Shown: positions 15,554 to 23,912, counted from the first letter of the stretch. The stretch is DNA of 32,346 nucleotides from JBHJGU01 sp050331475 (GCA_050331475.1 JBHJGU010000132.1:1-32346), one strand, 5' to 3'. Numbers and translations are program-made. Notes: generated by a model not told the origin, from the sequence alone.

Positions 15554-16840
15554 ATGGCGACGCTTTATCCTTCGCTCCGCGCCGCGGCGATCGCTCTGCT
15601 CGCCGGAGCCTTCACGCCCGCGCTGTCCGCCCAGCAACTGACCCCGACGGAGGACTCCGACGCAGAGTATATCGAGGGCATTGTTGCGTTGGTGAATGAC
15701 GAGGTGGTCTCCACCTATGACGTCCGCCAGCGCATGCTGCTGATCTTGAACACGACCGGTGTGCGACCGACCGATGAGGTCCTTCCCCAGGTTCAGTCCC
15801 AAGCTGTGCGCACGCTCGTCGACGAACGGCTCCAACTCCAAGAAGCCGCGAAATTCGAGATCGAGGTGACCGACGAAGAAGTCAAAGGCGCGTTACAGAA
15901 CATTTCCGGCGGACAGATTTCTATTGAGCAAATGGCCGAGCAGTTCGCACGCGGCGGTGTGGGTATGGAGACTTTAGAGAACCAAGTCCGCGCCGACGTC
16001 GCTTGGCGGATTTTGGTTAATGGTCGGTTTGGCTCAAGCGTTCGGATCTCGGACAACCAGGTTGAGCAGCAAATGGCGCGGATGGAGGACAGCCTAACAA
16101 AGCCGCGTTACTTGATTTCTGAAATCTATTTGGAAACGCCATTAGGCGTCGACGAAGCCACAATTCGGCAAACCGCCAACACGATTTTGGAATTGTTGCG
16201 CCAAGGTCGACCGTTTCCACAAGTTGCGCGCAGCTTCTCCAAATCCGCCACCGCGCGCACGGGCGGGGATCGCGGCTGGGTGTCCACCGATGATCTTCGC
16301 CCGGAACTCGCCCGCGCGGTGGAGCAATTGGATGTGGGCCAAGTCTCTGTGCCGATCCGATCCGCGGGCGGTTATTACTTGATCGCCTTGCGCAACAAGA
16401 CCGAGGCGGCCGAAAACGTCGTTGTGTCCCTGAAGCAGCTGATTCTACCGTTTAGCCCCGGTGAAAGCTCAGATGAGACCGAAAACCGGTTAAGCGCTGC
16501 GGTTCAAAACGCGCGCGGTTGTGAGACGGTGGAGACCGTTCGCGATGCGGAGCCAGGCATTCTGATCAATGAATTGCCGTCGGTGCGCATCGCCGATCTC
16601 GCCTCACCGTTTCGCGAGACCGCCGCCGTTATGGCGCCGGGCCAAATGAGCCCGACCATGACCACCCAGGCCGGTCCCGCCGTGTTAATGATCTGCGAAC
16701 GCAGTTTCGAAAACGTCGCGACGGTCCTGCCTAAGCCAGACGATATCGAAGACGAGTTGGTGTCGAGACAGCTCAACCTGCTCTCGCAACGTTGGTTGCG
16801 CGATTTGCGTCGGGACTCGACCGTGGACATTCGCCTCTGA
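15554..16840 (+). CDS. surA: Periplasmic chaperone / peptidyl-prolyl isomerase SurA
   Basis: Periplasmic chaperone of 428 residues for outer-membrane barrel proteins such as LptD. A signal peptide ends in LSAQ near residue 27. The SurA N-terminal chaperone domain starts with IVALVNDEVVSTYDVRQR. One parvulin-type isomerase domain is clear at about 175-285, from PRYLISEIYLE to the GGYYLIALRNK block; the second domain is degenerate. I chose the ATG at 15554 because AGGGAG lies about 10 bases upstream; the frame also opens at a TTG at 15527. Its stop overlaps the probable pdxA start. Confidence 0.9.
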   Translation: MATLYPSLRAAAIALLAGAFTPALSAQQLTPTEDSDAEYIEGIVALVNDEVVSTYDVRQRMLLILNTTGVRPTDEVLPQVQSQAVRTLVDERLQLQEAAKFEIEVTDEEVKGALQNISGGQISIEQMAEQFARGGVGMETLENQVRADVAWRILVNGRFGSSVRISDNQVEQQMARMEDSLTKPRYLISEIYLETPLGVDEATIRQTANTILELLRQGRPFPQVARSFSKSATARTGGDRGWVSTDDLRPELARAVEQLDVGQVSVPIRSAGGYYLIALRNKTEAAENVVVSLKQLILPFSPGESSDETENRLSAAVQNARGCETVETVRDAEPGILINELPSVRIADLASPFRETAAVMAPGQMSPTMTTQAGPAVLMICERSFENVATVLPKPDDIEDELVSRQLNLLSQRWLRDLRRDSTVDIRL

Positions 16841-17856
16841 TCGCGCCGCTCGCCGTCTCCAGCGGGGATCCCGCGGGCGTCGGCCCGGAAATCGCGCTTA
16901 AAGCTTGGGCGGCGCGGCGTACGACCGGCCCTTGCTTTCTCATCGTCGGCGATCCAGCGACGTTCGAGGCTGAGGCGCGCCGTTTAGACCTCCCCCGACC
17001 GGCACTGGTCTCCGACCCGGGCGCGGCGGCCGCAGTTTTTCCAACGGCTCCGGCGCTTTTACCCCAAGCTTGCGCCGCGGCGGTTCGCCCTGGAACACCC
17101 GACCCTGCCAACGCTCCCGCGGTGGTGAAGGCGATCTCCAGGGCCGTTGATCTGACGCTGCGCGGGGAGACCGCGGGCGTTGTGACCGCGCCGATTTCAA
17201 AATCGGTACTGTACCAAGACGGCTTCGCATTTCCAGGACACACCGAATACCTCGCCGAGCTCTGCAAGGACGCGGCCGGTTGGCCGGACCCGCGCGGGCC
17301 GGTCATGATGCTGACCGCATCGGGCCTAAGGGTAGCTTTGGTCACCATCCATACACCGTTGGCCTTGGCGCCCGCGCTCGTGACCCCGGATCGGGTGGAG
17401 CGTGTGATCCGGGTAACCGCTGATGCGCTCACCCGCGATTTCGGCGTCACAGCGCCGCGGCTCGCGCTTTGCGGGCTCAATCCCCACGCCGGCGAGGACG
17501 GGGCGCTGGGATCTGAGGAACGTGAGGTGCTGAATCCCCTCGCCGAGCGGTTGCGCACGGACGGCGTCCAAATCTCTGACGCCCTGCCGGCGGACACCCT
17601 GTTCCACGCGGAAGCGCGCGCCGGCTATGACGCCGCGATCGCCATGTATCACGACCAAGGCCTGATCCCGGTCAAAACCCTGGATTTTTGGGCCGGGGTG
17701 AACGTCACCCTCGGGCTGCCGATCGTGCGAACCTCGCCCGATCACGGCACCGGTTTTGACATCGCGGGCCGCGGGATTGCGCGCGCGGACAGTCTGATCG
17801 CAGCCCTCGACTTGGCTGCTGTCATGGCGCGCGCCAGAGCCCGCCATGAGCCTTGA
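16792..17856 (+). CDS. pdxA: 4-hydroxythreonine-4-phosphate dehydrogenase
   Basis: PdxA oxidises 4-phosphohydroxy-L-threonine in the DXP-dependent pyridoxal phosphate pathway. Family motifs are complete: SSGDPAGVGPEIALKAW at the N-terminus, TAPISK, the metal-binding histidines in FPGHTEYLAEL, MYHDQGLIPVK and TSPDHGTGFDIAG. The start is uncertain. The only ATG/GTG/TTG start in frame is the TTG at 16792, inside surA, which gives an unusual 15-residue extension without a ribosome site. The CTG at 16837 overlaps the surA stop as CTGA and would give a family-like N-terminus of 339 residues. The 3' end overlaps rsmA by 11 bases. Confidence 0.94.
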   Translation: MVARFASGLDRGHSPLIAPLAVSSGDPAGVGPEIALKAWAARRTTGPCFLIVGDPATFEAEARRLDLPRPALVSDPGAAAAVFPTAPALLPQACAAAVRPGTPDPANAPAVVKAISRAVDLTLRGETAGVVTAPISKSVLYQDGFAFPGHTEYLAELCKDAAGWPDPRGPVMMLTASGLRVALVTIHTPLALAPALVTPDRVERVIRVTADALTRDFGVTAPRLALCGLNPHAGEDGALGSEEREVLNPLAERLRTDGVQISDALPADTLFHAEARAGYDAAIAMYHDQGLIPVKTLDFWAGVNVTLGLPIVRTSPDHGTGFDIAGRGIARADSLIAALDLAAVMARARARHEP

Positions 17857-18700
17857 CGCGCTGCCGCCGCTGCGCGAGGTGACGGCCGCTTTCGGTCTAG
17901 AGGCGCGAAAGCGATTTGGGCAGCATTATCTTTTCGATCTCAATCTAACGGCGAAGATCGCGCGCTTGGGCGGAGATCTCACGGGCATGGCGGTGATCGA
18001 GGTGGGACCAGGCCCAGGGGGGCTGACCCGCGCGCTCGCCGCCGCCGGCGCGGATCCGCTCATCGCAATTGAGGCGGACACCCGCTTCGCGCCCGCGCTC
18101 GAGGCCATCGCCGCCGCAGCCGCGCCGGGGGCTGTGACGCCCGTTTTCGCCGACGCGTTGAGCATTGACGAGCCGGCGCTTCTCGCCCGGTACGCGTCCA
18201 ACCGCCCCGCCGCGGTGATCGCCAATTTGCCCTACAATGTGGGCACCGCCCTATTGATCAAATGGCTGACGGCGCAACCGGTATGGTGGTCGCGCCTGGT
18301 GCTGATGTTTCAGAAAGAGGTCGCCCAGCGCATCGTCGCCGAACCCGGAAGCCCCGCCTATGGGCGCTTGGCGGTGTTGCGCGCGGCGACCGCATTGGCC
18401 CGGTGGGGACTGGACGCCCCCGCACGCGCCTTCACCCCGCCGCCCAAGGTGGACAGCGCGGTCGTGGTTCTGGAACCCCGGGCGCAGTTCGACGCGCTTG
18501 AGCCGCTGGCGCGGGTCACCGAAGCCGCCTTTGGCCAGCGCCGAAAAATGCTGCGCGCCAGCTTGAAAGGGCTCGCCGGCGCGAAAGGCTTGGAGGCGGA
18601 GGCCTGGATTACAGCGGCCGGCTTGCGGCCAGACCAGCGGCCCGAAACCGTACCGCCCGAGGGCTTCTTTGCGCTGACACGAGCGTGGTTGTCCGCGTAG
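17846..18700 (+). CDS. rsmA: 16S rRNA dimethyladenosine transferase KsgA
   Basis: RsmA/KsgA dimethylates two adjacent adenines near the 3' end of 16S rRNA, a late step of small-subunit assembly. The protein has 284 residues. The SAM-binding motif VIEVGPGPGGLTRAL and the catalytic NLPYNVGT are intact; the RKRFGQHYLFD N-terminal block is also typical. The ATG at 17846 lies within the end of pdxA, giving an 11-base overlap, the common pdxA-rsmA arrangement. The TAG stop is the first triplet of the long palindrome that separates it from convergent gmk. Confidence 0.95.
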   Translation: MSLDALPPLREVTAAFGLEARKRFGQHYLFDLNLTAKIARLGGDLTGMAVIEVGPGPGGLTRALAAAGADPLIAIEADTRFAPALEAIAAAAAPGAVTPVFADALSIDEPALLARYASNRPAAVIANLPYNVGTALLIKWLTAQPVWWSRLVLMFQKEVAQRIVAEPGSPAYGRLAVLRAATALARWGLDAPARAFTPPPKVDSAVVVLEPRAQFDALEPLARVTEAAFGQRRKMLRASLKGLAGAKGLEAEAWITAAGLRPDQRPETVPPEGFFALTRAWLSA

Positions 18701-18745
18701 AGCGTTTTCAGCAAAAGTCTAAGCGGTTTTGCTGAAAACGCTCTA
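18698..18745. terminator. Perfect 19-bp palindrome spanning stop codon to stop codon
   Basis: The left arm TAGAGCGTTTTCAGCAAAA (18698-18716) is exactly complementary to the right arm (18727-18745) around a 10-base loop. Its first triplet is the rsmA TAG and its last triplet is the gmk TAG on the other strand. Its A/T-rich inner stem and position between convergent genes fit a bidirectional terminator. The shape also resembles dispersed intergenic palindromes of alphaproteobacteria; copy number in the genome would decide. Confidence 0.8.
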
Positions 18746-19384
18746 GCCGCGCGCGCGGGGCGTCAAATCACCGATGAAATCGGTGAGCCAGGGTTGGCGA
18801 AACCGCCTGAGCCGCTCCGCGCGCAGAATCGCGTCGAGACGACCCGCGCAGACGTCCACATCGTCATTGACGAGCACATAATCGTATTCCAGCCAGTGGG
18901 TGATTTCCTCGGCCGCCCCCGCAAGGCGTCGCGCGATCACTGCATCGCTATCTTGGGCGCGTTGACGCAAGCGCTGCTCAAGCTCAGCCATCGAGGGTGG
19001 CAAGATAAACACACTCACCACATCCCGGTCGCTGTGTTGGAGCAATTGCTGGGCGCCCTGCCAGTCTATATCCAGCAAGACATCCTTACCGTCCGCCAAA
19101 ATATCCAAGACCGCTTGCTTGGGCGTGCCGTAAAAATTGCCGTGAACCTGGGCGTATTCGTAAAACCATCCCTGGGCGCGGCGTTGTTCAAACGCCTCTT
19201 TGGAGAGGAAATAGTAGTGCACGCCATGTTCTTCGCCCGGTCGTTTTGTCCGGGTCGTCGCGGAGACCGACAAGGTCAAATCCGGGTGCTGGGCGCGCAA
19301 ACGATTGGACAGTGTCGTCTTGCCCGCACCCGACGGGCTGGAGATGACGAACAACAAACCTCGACGGTGTTGCGCCTGGCTCAC
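18743..19384 (-). CDS. gmk: Guanylate kinase
   Basis: Phosphorylates GMP to GDP with ATP. The protein has 213 residues. The P-loop SSPSGAGKTTL lies at residues 16-26. The GMP-binding segment SVSATTRTKRPGEEHGVHYYF and the DIDWQGAQQL block are canonical. The start is GTG at 19384 with GGAG 6 bases upstream, inside the yicC end. yicC-gmk is a conserved pair. The gene ends in the stop-to-stop palindrome. Confidence 0.96.
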   Translation of the reverse strand: MSQAQHRRGLLFVISSPSGAGKTTLSNRLRAQHPDLTLSVSATTRTKRPGEEHGVHYYFLSKEAFEQRRAQGWFYEYAQVHGNFYGTPKQAVLDILADGKDVLLDIDWQGAQQLLQHSDRDVVSVFILPPSMAELEQRLRQRAQDSDAVIARRLAGAAEEITHWLEYDYVLVNDDVDVCAGRLDAILRAERLRRFRQPWLTDFIGDLTPRARG

Positions 19385-19387
19385 GGA

Positions 19388-20275
19388 CTACTCCACGTTT
19401 TGCGCTTGCTCGCGGAACTGATCCACAAGGGCTTTGAGCGCCAGCCCTTGCTCGGTCAGCGCCGGATCGGCGGACTTGGCGCACAGCGTGTTGGCTTCGC
19501 GGTTGAACTCTTGGGCCAGAAAGTCGAGCTTGCGGCCCACCGGGCCCTCGCCGGCCAGCAAAGCCCGGGCGGACGTGATGTGAGCGCTGAGCCGGTCAAG
19601 CTCTTCGCGAACATCGGCTTTGACCGCCAGCACCGCCGCCTCTTGGGCCAAGCGATCCTCAGCAATCCCTTCTGCGATCAGCGCGTCGAGTTTGATCTTC
19701 AGCCGGTCGCGCAGAACAGCAGCCTGTGCACCCGCGGTCTCCCCGGCCAAGCGCACCCGATCGGCGATCTCGGTCAAGATCGCATGGAATACCTCGCCCA
19801 GCGCCTGGCCTTCCGCGGCGCGGTTCTGCGCTAAATCCTCTAGCGCGGCGTCCGCATCCTGCAACATTACGGCGTCAAGGGCGGCCAGCGCGTCGTCATC
19901 GTCCAGCGCCGGACCAGCGCTTTGCCGGATGACGCCTTTGAGCGCCTACAGCCCCTCCGCCCGGGGGGTGACCGCCAGGCCGGCGTCCACCAGCGGCCGC
20001 ACCGCTTCGGCGTAGCGGATCAGCAGCGCCTCATCGATAGCGACGCCCGCCTCGTCCTCGCGCCGTTCAACCTGCAGATTAAGTTGGATCGAACCGCGCG
20101 AGAACCGGCTTTGCAGCTTGGCGCGCACCAGGGGATCGAAGCGGTCAAAGCCCGAGGGCACGCGCACCCGAAGGTCTAACCCGCGGCCATTGACGCTGCG
20201 CGCCTCCCAACTCCAGGCCAGCCCCTCCGCGACACCCGCCGCGCGACCGAACCCCGTCATGCCCACCAGCGCCAT
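19388..20275 (-). pseudogene. yicC: YicC-family endoribonuclease gene interrupted by one in-frame amber codon
   Basis: The full frame is 295 codons, the normal YicC length, with one TAG at 19946-19948. The first 109 residues form the YicC N-terminal domain, starting MALVGMTGFGRA with GGAGG upstream and containing SVNGRGLDLRVRVP. After the stop, the same frame resumes ALKGVIRQ and runs through the DUF1732 C-terminal domain (EVFHAILTEIADRV, EFNREANTLCAKSAD) to a proper stop next to gmk. No bases are lost. A leucine codon is expected at the stop, so TTG to TAG is the simplest change. It may be a real nonsense mutation, a sequencing error, or two separately made fragments; the downstream part has an ATG at 19867 but no ribosome site. 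TAG is a genuine stop elsewhere here, so recoding is unlikely. Confidence 0.85.
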
Positions 20276-20454
20276 GCCCGCCTCCTCGACTCATCCGCGA
20301 GCCGTTCAATCTACGTGTCACGCCGACGCCCACAAAGGCGGATTCCGGCGCCGCGCGCAAACCTCAAAGCGATCGCTTCAGTCCCGTTTGACCGGAAGAT
20401 GGACAATGACCCAGAGCCCAGGATGACGCGGACGTCGCGCCAGAGCCGGCGCGT
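20276..20454. other. Spacer between hicB and yicC
   Basis: 179 bases with no supportable gene. It must carry any private promoter for yicC-gmk, now that hicAB separates them from mltG. I see no clear -35/-10 pair; only the yicC ribosome site GGAGG, just upstream of 20275, is evident. Confidence 0.4.
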
Positions 20455-20847
20455 TTAGCGCTCGGATAAGCGGTCCTCGGCCATTTCAGCGATCCAACCG
20501 GAACGGCTTCGTCCGGCGGTTTTGGCGGCGCGATCAATGCGGGCCAGAAGACCCTCGTGGATCGTGACGCTTATCCGCTTCGCGCGACCTTTAGGCGTAT
20601 AGTCAAACCAGATCATCCGAGCGCCGGCTGCACTTTCAGCCAATCCGGCCTCCAGGGCCGCATCGTTGGGGGGCGCGTCTAAGTCGAAATCCGATAAGTC
20701 CTCGACCGTCTCTAAAACATCGCGCATAGCGGTGGCCAACCCAAAGAAAGTGTCCGCGCCCACGACCCCTCCGGAAACACCGGGAATAAAGCCGGTCCAA
20801 GCGTCATCGGTCGGGCTATATTCCGCAATGATTGGGTAAAGCGCCAT
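20455..20847 (-). CDS. hicB: HicB-type antitoxin
   Basis: 130-residue antitoxin of a type II HicAB system. The N-terminal part (about 1-60, YPIIAEYSPTDDAWTGFIPGVSG) is the HicB partial-RNase-H-like fold that covers the toxin. The C-terminal part (about 90-130, KRISVTIHEGLLARIDRAAKTAGRS) is a ribbon-helix-helix DNA-binding domain, expected to repress the hicAB promoter. The ATG at 20847 follows a perfect GGAGG with a 6-base gap, and that ribosome site overlaps the hicA stop (TAGGAGG). Strong translation of the antitoxin relative to the toxin would fit. Confidence 0.87.
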   Translation of the reverse strand: MALYPIIAEYSPTDDAWTGFIPGVSGGVVGADTFFGLATAMRDVLETVEDLSDFDLDAPPNDAALEAGLAESAAGARMIWFDYTPKGRAKRISVTIHEGLLARIDRAAKTAGRSRSGWIAEMAEDRLSER

Positions 20848-20857
20848 TCTCGACCTC

Positions 20858-21058
20858 CTACGTTGTGAGATGATCTAAATCTGGAGCCGCCTTCCGGATG
20901 CAATCCCGCAAAAGGCCCGGTGGAAGATCGCGGCGCGGATGGGGAACCGTGATGATGTTTCGGTGTCCAGGTTTTTTGAAATGATGGTGGGAGCCCTTCG
21001 CCCGCACCAACGTCCATCCTGCCGCTTGTAATGCTTTCATCAGTTCGCCCGACCCCAT
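20858..21058 (-). CDS. hicA: HicA-type mRNA interferase toxin
   Basis: 66-residue toxin with the double-stranded-RNA-binding-like HicA fold that cleaves mRNA when not held by HicB. The N-terminal ELMKALQAAGWTLVRAKGSHHHF carries the conserved glycine-serine-histidine motif with the catalytic histidine, followed by ITVPHPRRDLPPGLLRDCIRKA. It appears intact. The ATG at 21058 has AAGGA 6 bases upstream. It precedes hicB, the usual toxin-first order. The pair interrupts the otherwise standard mltG-yicC-gmk succession, which points to acquisition. Confidence 0.88.
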   Translation of the reverse strand: MGSGELMKALQAAGWTLVRAKGSHHHFKKPGHRNIITVPHPRRDLPPGLLRDCIRKAAPDLDHLTT

Positions 21059-21102
21059 AACCGATCCTTAGCGCGCTTTGTCGCGCCGAACGTGCGGCCA
21101 AT

Positions 21103-21129
21103 ATTATACATATAAAATATGGATGTCAG
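21103..21129 (-). promoter_or_regulatory. Candidate hicAB promoter/operator
   Basis: A perfect -10 TATAAT (21103-21108) and a CTGACA -35 (21124-21129) are separated by 15 bases, slightly short. The -10 lies in a very AT-rich, nearly palindromic 20-base stretch (21101-21120), a plausible binding site for the HicB ribbon-helix-helix domain. Confidence 0.5.
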
Positions 21130-21169
21130 TCGTTTCGGCGTTGATTTGTCCAGATGGCCCGTCAACGCG

Positions 21170-22213
21170 TCACCGCCGAGCGCGCTCGATCCGCCGCCAA
21201 GCCGCCACATTGCGATTATGCTCGCGCAAAGTGGCCGCGAATGCGTGCCCGCCCGTGCCGTCGGCGACGAAAAACAGATAAGCGCTGTCAGGCGGGTTGA
21301 GCACGGCCGCGATGGCGTCCCGGCCTGGATTGGCGATCGGCGTCGGGGGGAGTCCGTCGATGTGGTAGGTGTTGTAGGCCGTTACACGATCGAGTTCGGA
21401 TCGGCGAATGCCGCGGCCTAAAGGTTCGCCCTGGGTCAGGCCGTAAATGATGGTCGGATCGCTTTCCAAGCGCATGCCGCGCTTGAGCCGATTGACGAAC
21501 ACGGAGGCCACGAGTGGGCGCTCCGCAGCCAGCCCCGTCTCTTTCTCAACGATGGAGGCGAGGATAATCGCCTCCTGCGGGGTCTCAAAGGGCAGGTCCG
21601 GCGCGCGCTTCGGCCAAAGCTCAGCGATCAACGCGTCCTGGGCGGCGACCATGCGGTCAACCAGCGCCTGACGCTCCGTCCCCCGGGTGACGCGATAGGT
21701 GTCCGGCAAAAGCGCGCCTTCCGCGGGGGGCGCCTCAACCGTTCCGCGCAAGATTTCGGTCTCAGCGTCAAGCCGGCGAATGATCTGCGCGCTCGTCAGC
21801 CCCTCGGGCAAGGTAATGGGGTAATCCACCACTTGGCCCGCGCGGATCAGCGCGTAAAGGCTTTGTAGGCTCGCTTGGGCGGGGACACGGAACTCCCCCG
21901 CTTTCAGGTCCGCCGCGCCACCGTCGTAAAGCGCATAGGCGCGGAACAGACGCTGATCGCGCACCAAGCCTTCGGTTTCGAGCTGGGCGGCGATGGCGCC
22001 GGTGCCGGAGCCCAGCGCCAGGGTGAACACGCGGTCGTCCTCGAAAGGTCCGGGGCGGGTGATTTCGTGTTGGAACCACAGCCAACCGCCCCAAGCGCCG
22101 CTCGCCGCCAGCAGGCCCAGCAAGCCCGCGACCGCAACCATCACCGCAAAGGGCTTCAATCCCGACCGGGGCTTGGCGCGAGCCTTCGCAGCGTCAGGCT
22201 TGGCGCGGCTCAC
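21170..22213 (-). CDS. mltG: Endolytic murein transglycosylase MltG
   Basis: 347-residue inner-membrane lytic transglycosylase that cuts nascent glycan strands. A basic N-terminus precedes one membrane helix at about 22-50. A LysM-like subdomain follows, then the YceG catalytic domain with its catalytic glutamate in IILASIVEKETG, then VFVNRLKRGMRLESDPTIIYG and YNTYHIDGLPPTPIANPG. The GTG start at 22213 overlaps the fabF stop as GTGA. Position after fabF is conserved. Confidence 0.94.
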   Translation of the reverse strand: MSRAKPDAAKARAKPRSGLKPFAVMVAVAGLLGLLAASGAWGGWLWFQHEITRPGPFEDDRVFTLALGSGTGAIAAQLETEGLVRDQRLFRAYALYDGGAADLKAGEFRVPAQASLQSLYALIRAGQVVDYPITLPEGLTSAQIIRRLDAETEILRGTVEAPPAEGALLPDTYRVTRGTERQALVDRMVAAQDALIAELWPKRAPDLPFETPQEAIILASIVEKETGLAAERPLVASVFVNRLKRGMRLESDPTIIYGLTQGEPLGRGIRRSELDRVTAYNTYHIDGLPPTPIANPGRDAIAAVLNPPDSAYLFFVADGTGGHAFAATLREHNRNVAAWRRIERARR

Positions 22214-23508
22214 GCGTTGGTGAAAATGATCGACGCGTTCGTGCCGCCAAAACCGAAGGAGTTGGACAGCGTCGCGCGGATCGGTCGGCGCACCGCTTCA
22301 TGGGGCGCCAGATTGATCGCGGTCTCCACCGAAGGCGTGTCCAGATTAAGGGTTGGCGGCGCCACCCCATCACGCATGGCGAGCACGCAGAACGCCGCCT
22401 CCACCGCCCCCGCAGCGCCGAGCAAATGCCCAATCGCCGACTTCGTGGAGGACATGACCAAATCGCCCGCCGCATTGGCGAACAAACGCTCCACCGCGCC
22501 CAACTCGATCTCGTCGCCCAAGGGCGTGGAGGTGCCGTGCGCGTTCACATAATCAATGTCCGAGGGCAGAAGATCGGCGTCTTTGAGCGCCGCCTGCATG
22601 GAGCGGAACCCGCCATCACCATCCTCCGACGGCGCCGTGATATGATAGGCGTCCCCCGACAGCCCATAGCCCGAGACATAGGCGTAGATTTTCGCGCCGC
22701 GCGCTTTGGCGTGGGCTTCGGTCTCCAACACCATAACGCCGGCGCCCTCACCCATCACAAAACCGTCGCGGTCTTTATCATAGGGCCGCGAGGCGGTTTG
22801 CGGGGCGTCATTGAAGTGGGTCGACAAGGCTTTGCAGCCCAAGAATGACGCGATGCCGAGCCGGCAAATCGCCGCCTCTGCGCCGCCGGCCACCATGACA
22901 TCGGCGTCCCCCCGCTCGATCAGCCGCGCCGCGTCGCCAATCGCGTGCGCGCCGGTGGAGCAAGCGGTGACAACCGAATGGTTCGGCCCTTTGAAGCCAT
23001 GGCGGAGCTGCACGTGCCCCGAGGCTAGATTGATCAGCATGGACGGGATCACGAAGGGTCCGATCCGACGCGGCCCCTTCTCATGCAGATCAATCGAGGC
23101 GTTATACATGGACTGCAGCCCGCCAATGCCCGAGCCGATCAGCACGCCCGTGCGCTTCTTCGCCTCTTCATCGTCGGGCCGCCAATCGGCATCCGCGATT
23201 GCTTCGTCCGCTGCCGCGATCGCAAACAGGATGAACTCATCCACGCGCCGGCGATCGCGGGCGGAGAGCACCGCGTCCGCGTCGAACGCGGCGGGATCAT
23301 CGGCCGAGCCGCCGCCTTTGCCGTCCTTACGCGGGGTCAACCCGGCGTAACGGCACGCCATATCGTCCACATCGAAGGTGTCGATCGGGCCGATACCGGA
23401 TCGACCTGCGATCAAACGCTCCCAACTCGCCTCAACGCCGTGAGCGAGCGGTGTGACCAGCCCGAGGCCGGTGACGACGACGCGACGGTCCGAACCCGGT
23501 GTTGCCAA
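22210..23508 (-). CDS. fabF: 3-oxoacyl-ACP synthase II
   Basis: KAS II, 432 residues, elongating acyl-ACP with malonyl-ACP. The catalytic cysteine lies in VTACSTGAHAIGDA; the two histidines lie in NAHGTSTPLGD and KSAIGHLLGAAGA. The N-terminus RRVVVTGLGLVTPL is typical. I chose the TTG at 23508: AGGGAG lies 6 bases upstream, it starts ten bases after the acpP stop, and the frame further upstream runs antiparallel to family expectation into acpP. The gene sits between acpP and mltG. Confidence 0.95.
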   Translation of the reverse strand: MATPGSDRRVVVTGLGLVTPLAHGVEASWERLIAGRSGIGPIDTFDVDDMACRYAGLTPRKDGKGGGSADDPAAFDADAVLSARDRRRVDEFILFAIAAADEAIADADWRPDDEEAKKRTGVLIGSGIGGLQSMYNASIDLHEKGPRRIGPFVIPSMLINLASGHVQLRHGFKGPNHSVVTACSTGAHAIGDAARLIERGDADVMVAGGAEAAICRLGIASFLGCKALSTHFNDAPQTASRPYDKDRDGFVMGEGAGVMVLETEAHAKARGAKIYAYVSGYGLSGDAYHITAPSEDGDGGFRSMQAALKDADLLPSDIDYVNAHGTSTPLGDEIELGAVERLFANAAGDLVMSSTKSAIGHLLGAAGAVEAAFCVLAMRDGVAPPTLNLDTPSVETAINLAPHEAVRRPIRATLSNSFGFGGTNASIIFTNA

Positions 23509-23518
23509 GGCGTGCTCC

Positions 23519-23755
23519 CTAGCTGGCCTGGTCTTTGATAAAGCCCACGGCGTCGCCGACGGTCTGGATCGTTTCCGCCGCATCGTCGGGGATTTCGATG
23601 TCAAACTCTTCTTCGAACGCCATCACGAGTTCGACATTGTCCAGGCTGTCCGCGCCGAGATCGTCAATGAAGCTCGCCTTCTCAGTCACCTTGTCGGCTT
23701 CGACGCCCAAGTGTTCGACGACAATCTTTTTCACACGCTCGAATACATCCGACAT
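23519..23755 (-). CDS. acpP: Acyl carrier protein
   Basis: 78-residue acidic carrier protein. The serine that receives 4'-phosphopantetheine is in GADSLDNVELVMAFEEEF, near residue 37. Length and sequence are canonical throughout. It carries the growing acyl chain for FabD, FabG and FabF encoded next to it. A 157-base spacer separates it from fabG, so it can probably be transcribed alone, as is common for this abundant protein. Confidence 0.97.
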   Translation of the reverse strand: MSDVFERVKKIVVEHLGVEADKVTEKASFIDDLGADSLDNVELVMAFEEEFDIEIPDDAAETIQTVGDAVGFIKDQAS

Positions 23756-23795
23756 TGGCGACCCCGTTTATCTGTTTCGTGCTTAAACGTTGGAG

Positions 23796-23822
23796 ATTTT
23801 ACAGTCTGATCAAGGCGTTGAA
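23796..23822 (-). promoter_or_regulatory. Candidate acpP promoter
   Basis: In the fabG-acpP spacer the minus strand has TTCAAC (23817-23822) and TAAAAT (23796-23801), 15 bases apart. The -10 is reasonable and the spacing is short, so the call is tentative. Confidence 0.3.
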
Positions 23823-23912
23823 CCGATCTATCGCCGAGCTGACCGCAATCGAGCGCGGCTGTTAGCATGTTTCTTTTTCCAAGGCCAGCGCGCCCGCCGA
23901 GCCTGTAGCGGC

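Noticed and set aside
18794..19834. Plus-strand reading frame opposite gmk and yicC
   Set aside because: Spans the gmk-yicC junction antisense and has no domain; it is not evidence for a replacement gene despite the yicC stop.
19946..19948. Amber recoding or programmed read-through in yicC
   Set aside because: TAG is the normal stop of rsmA, gmk, acpP, hicA, yacG and others here, and no selenocysteine or pyrrolysine context is visible; a point mutation or error is simpler.
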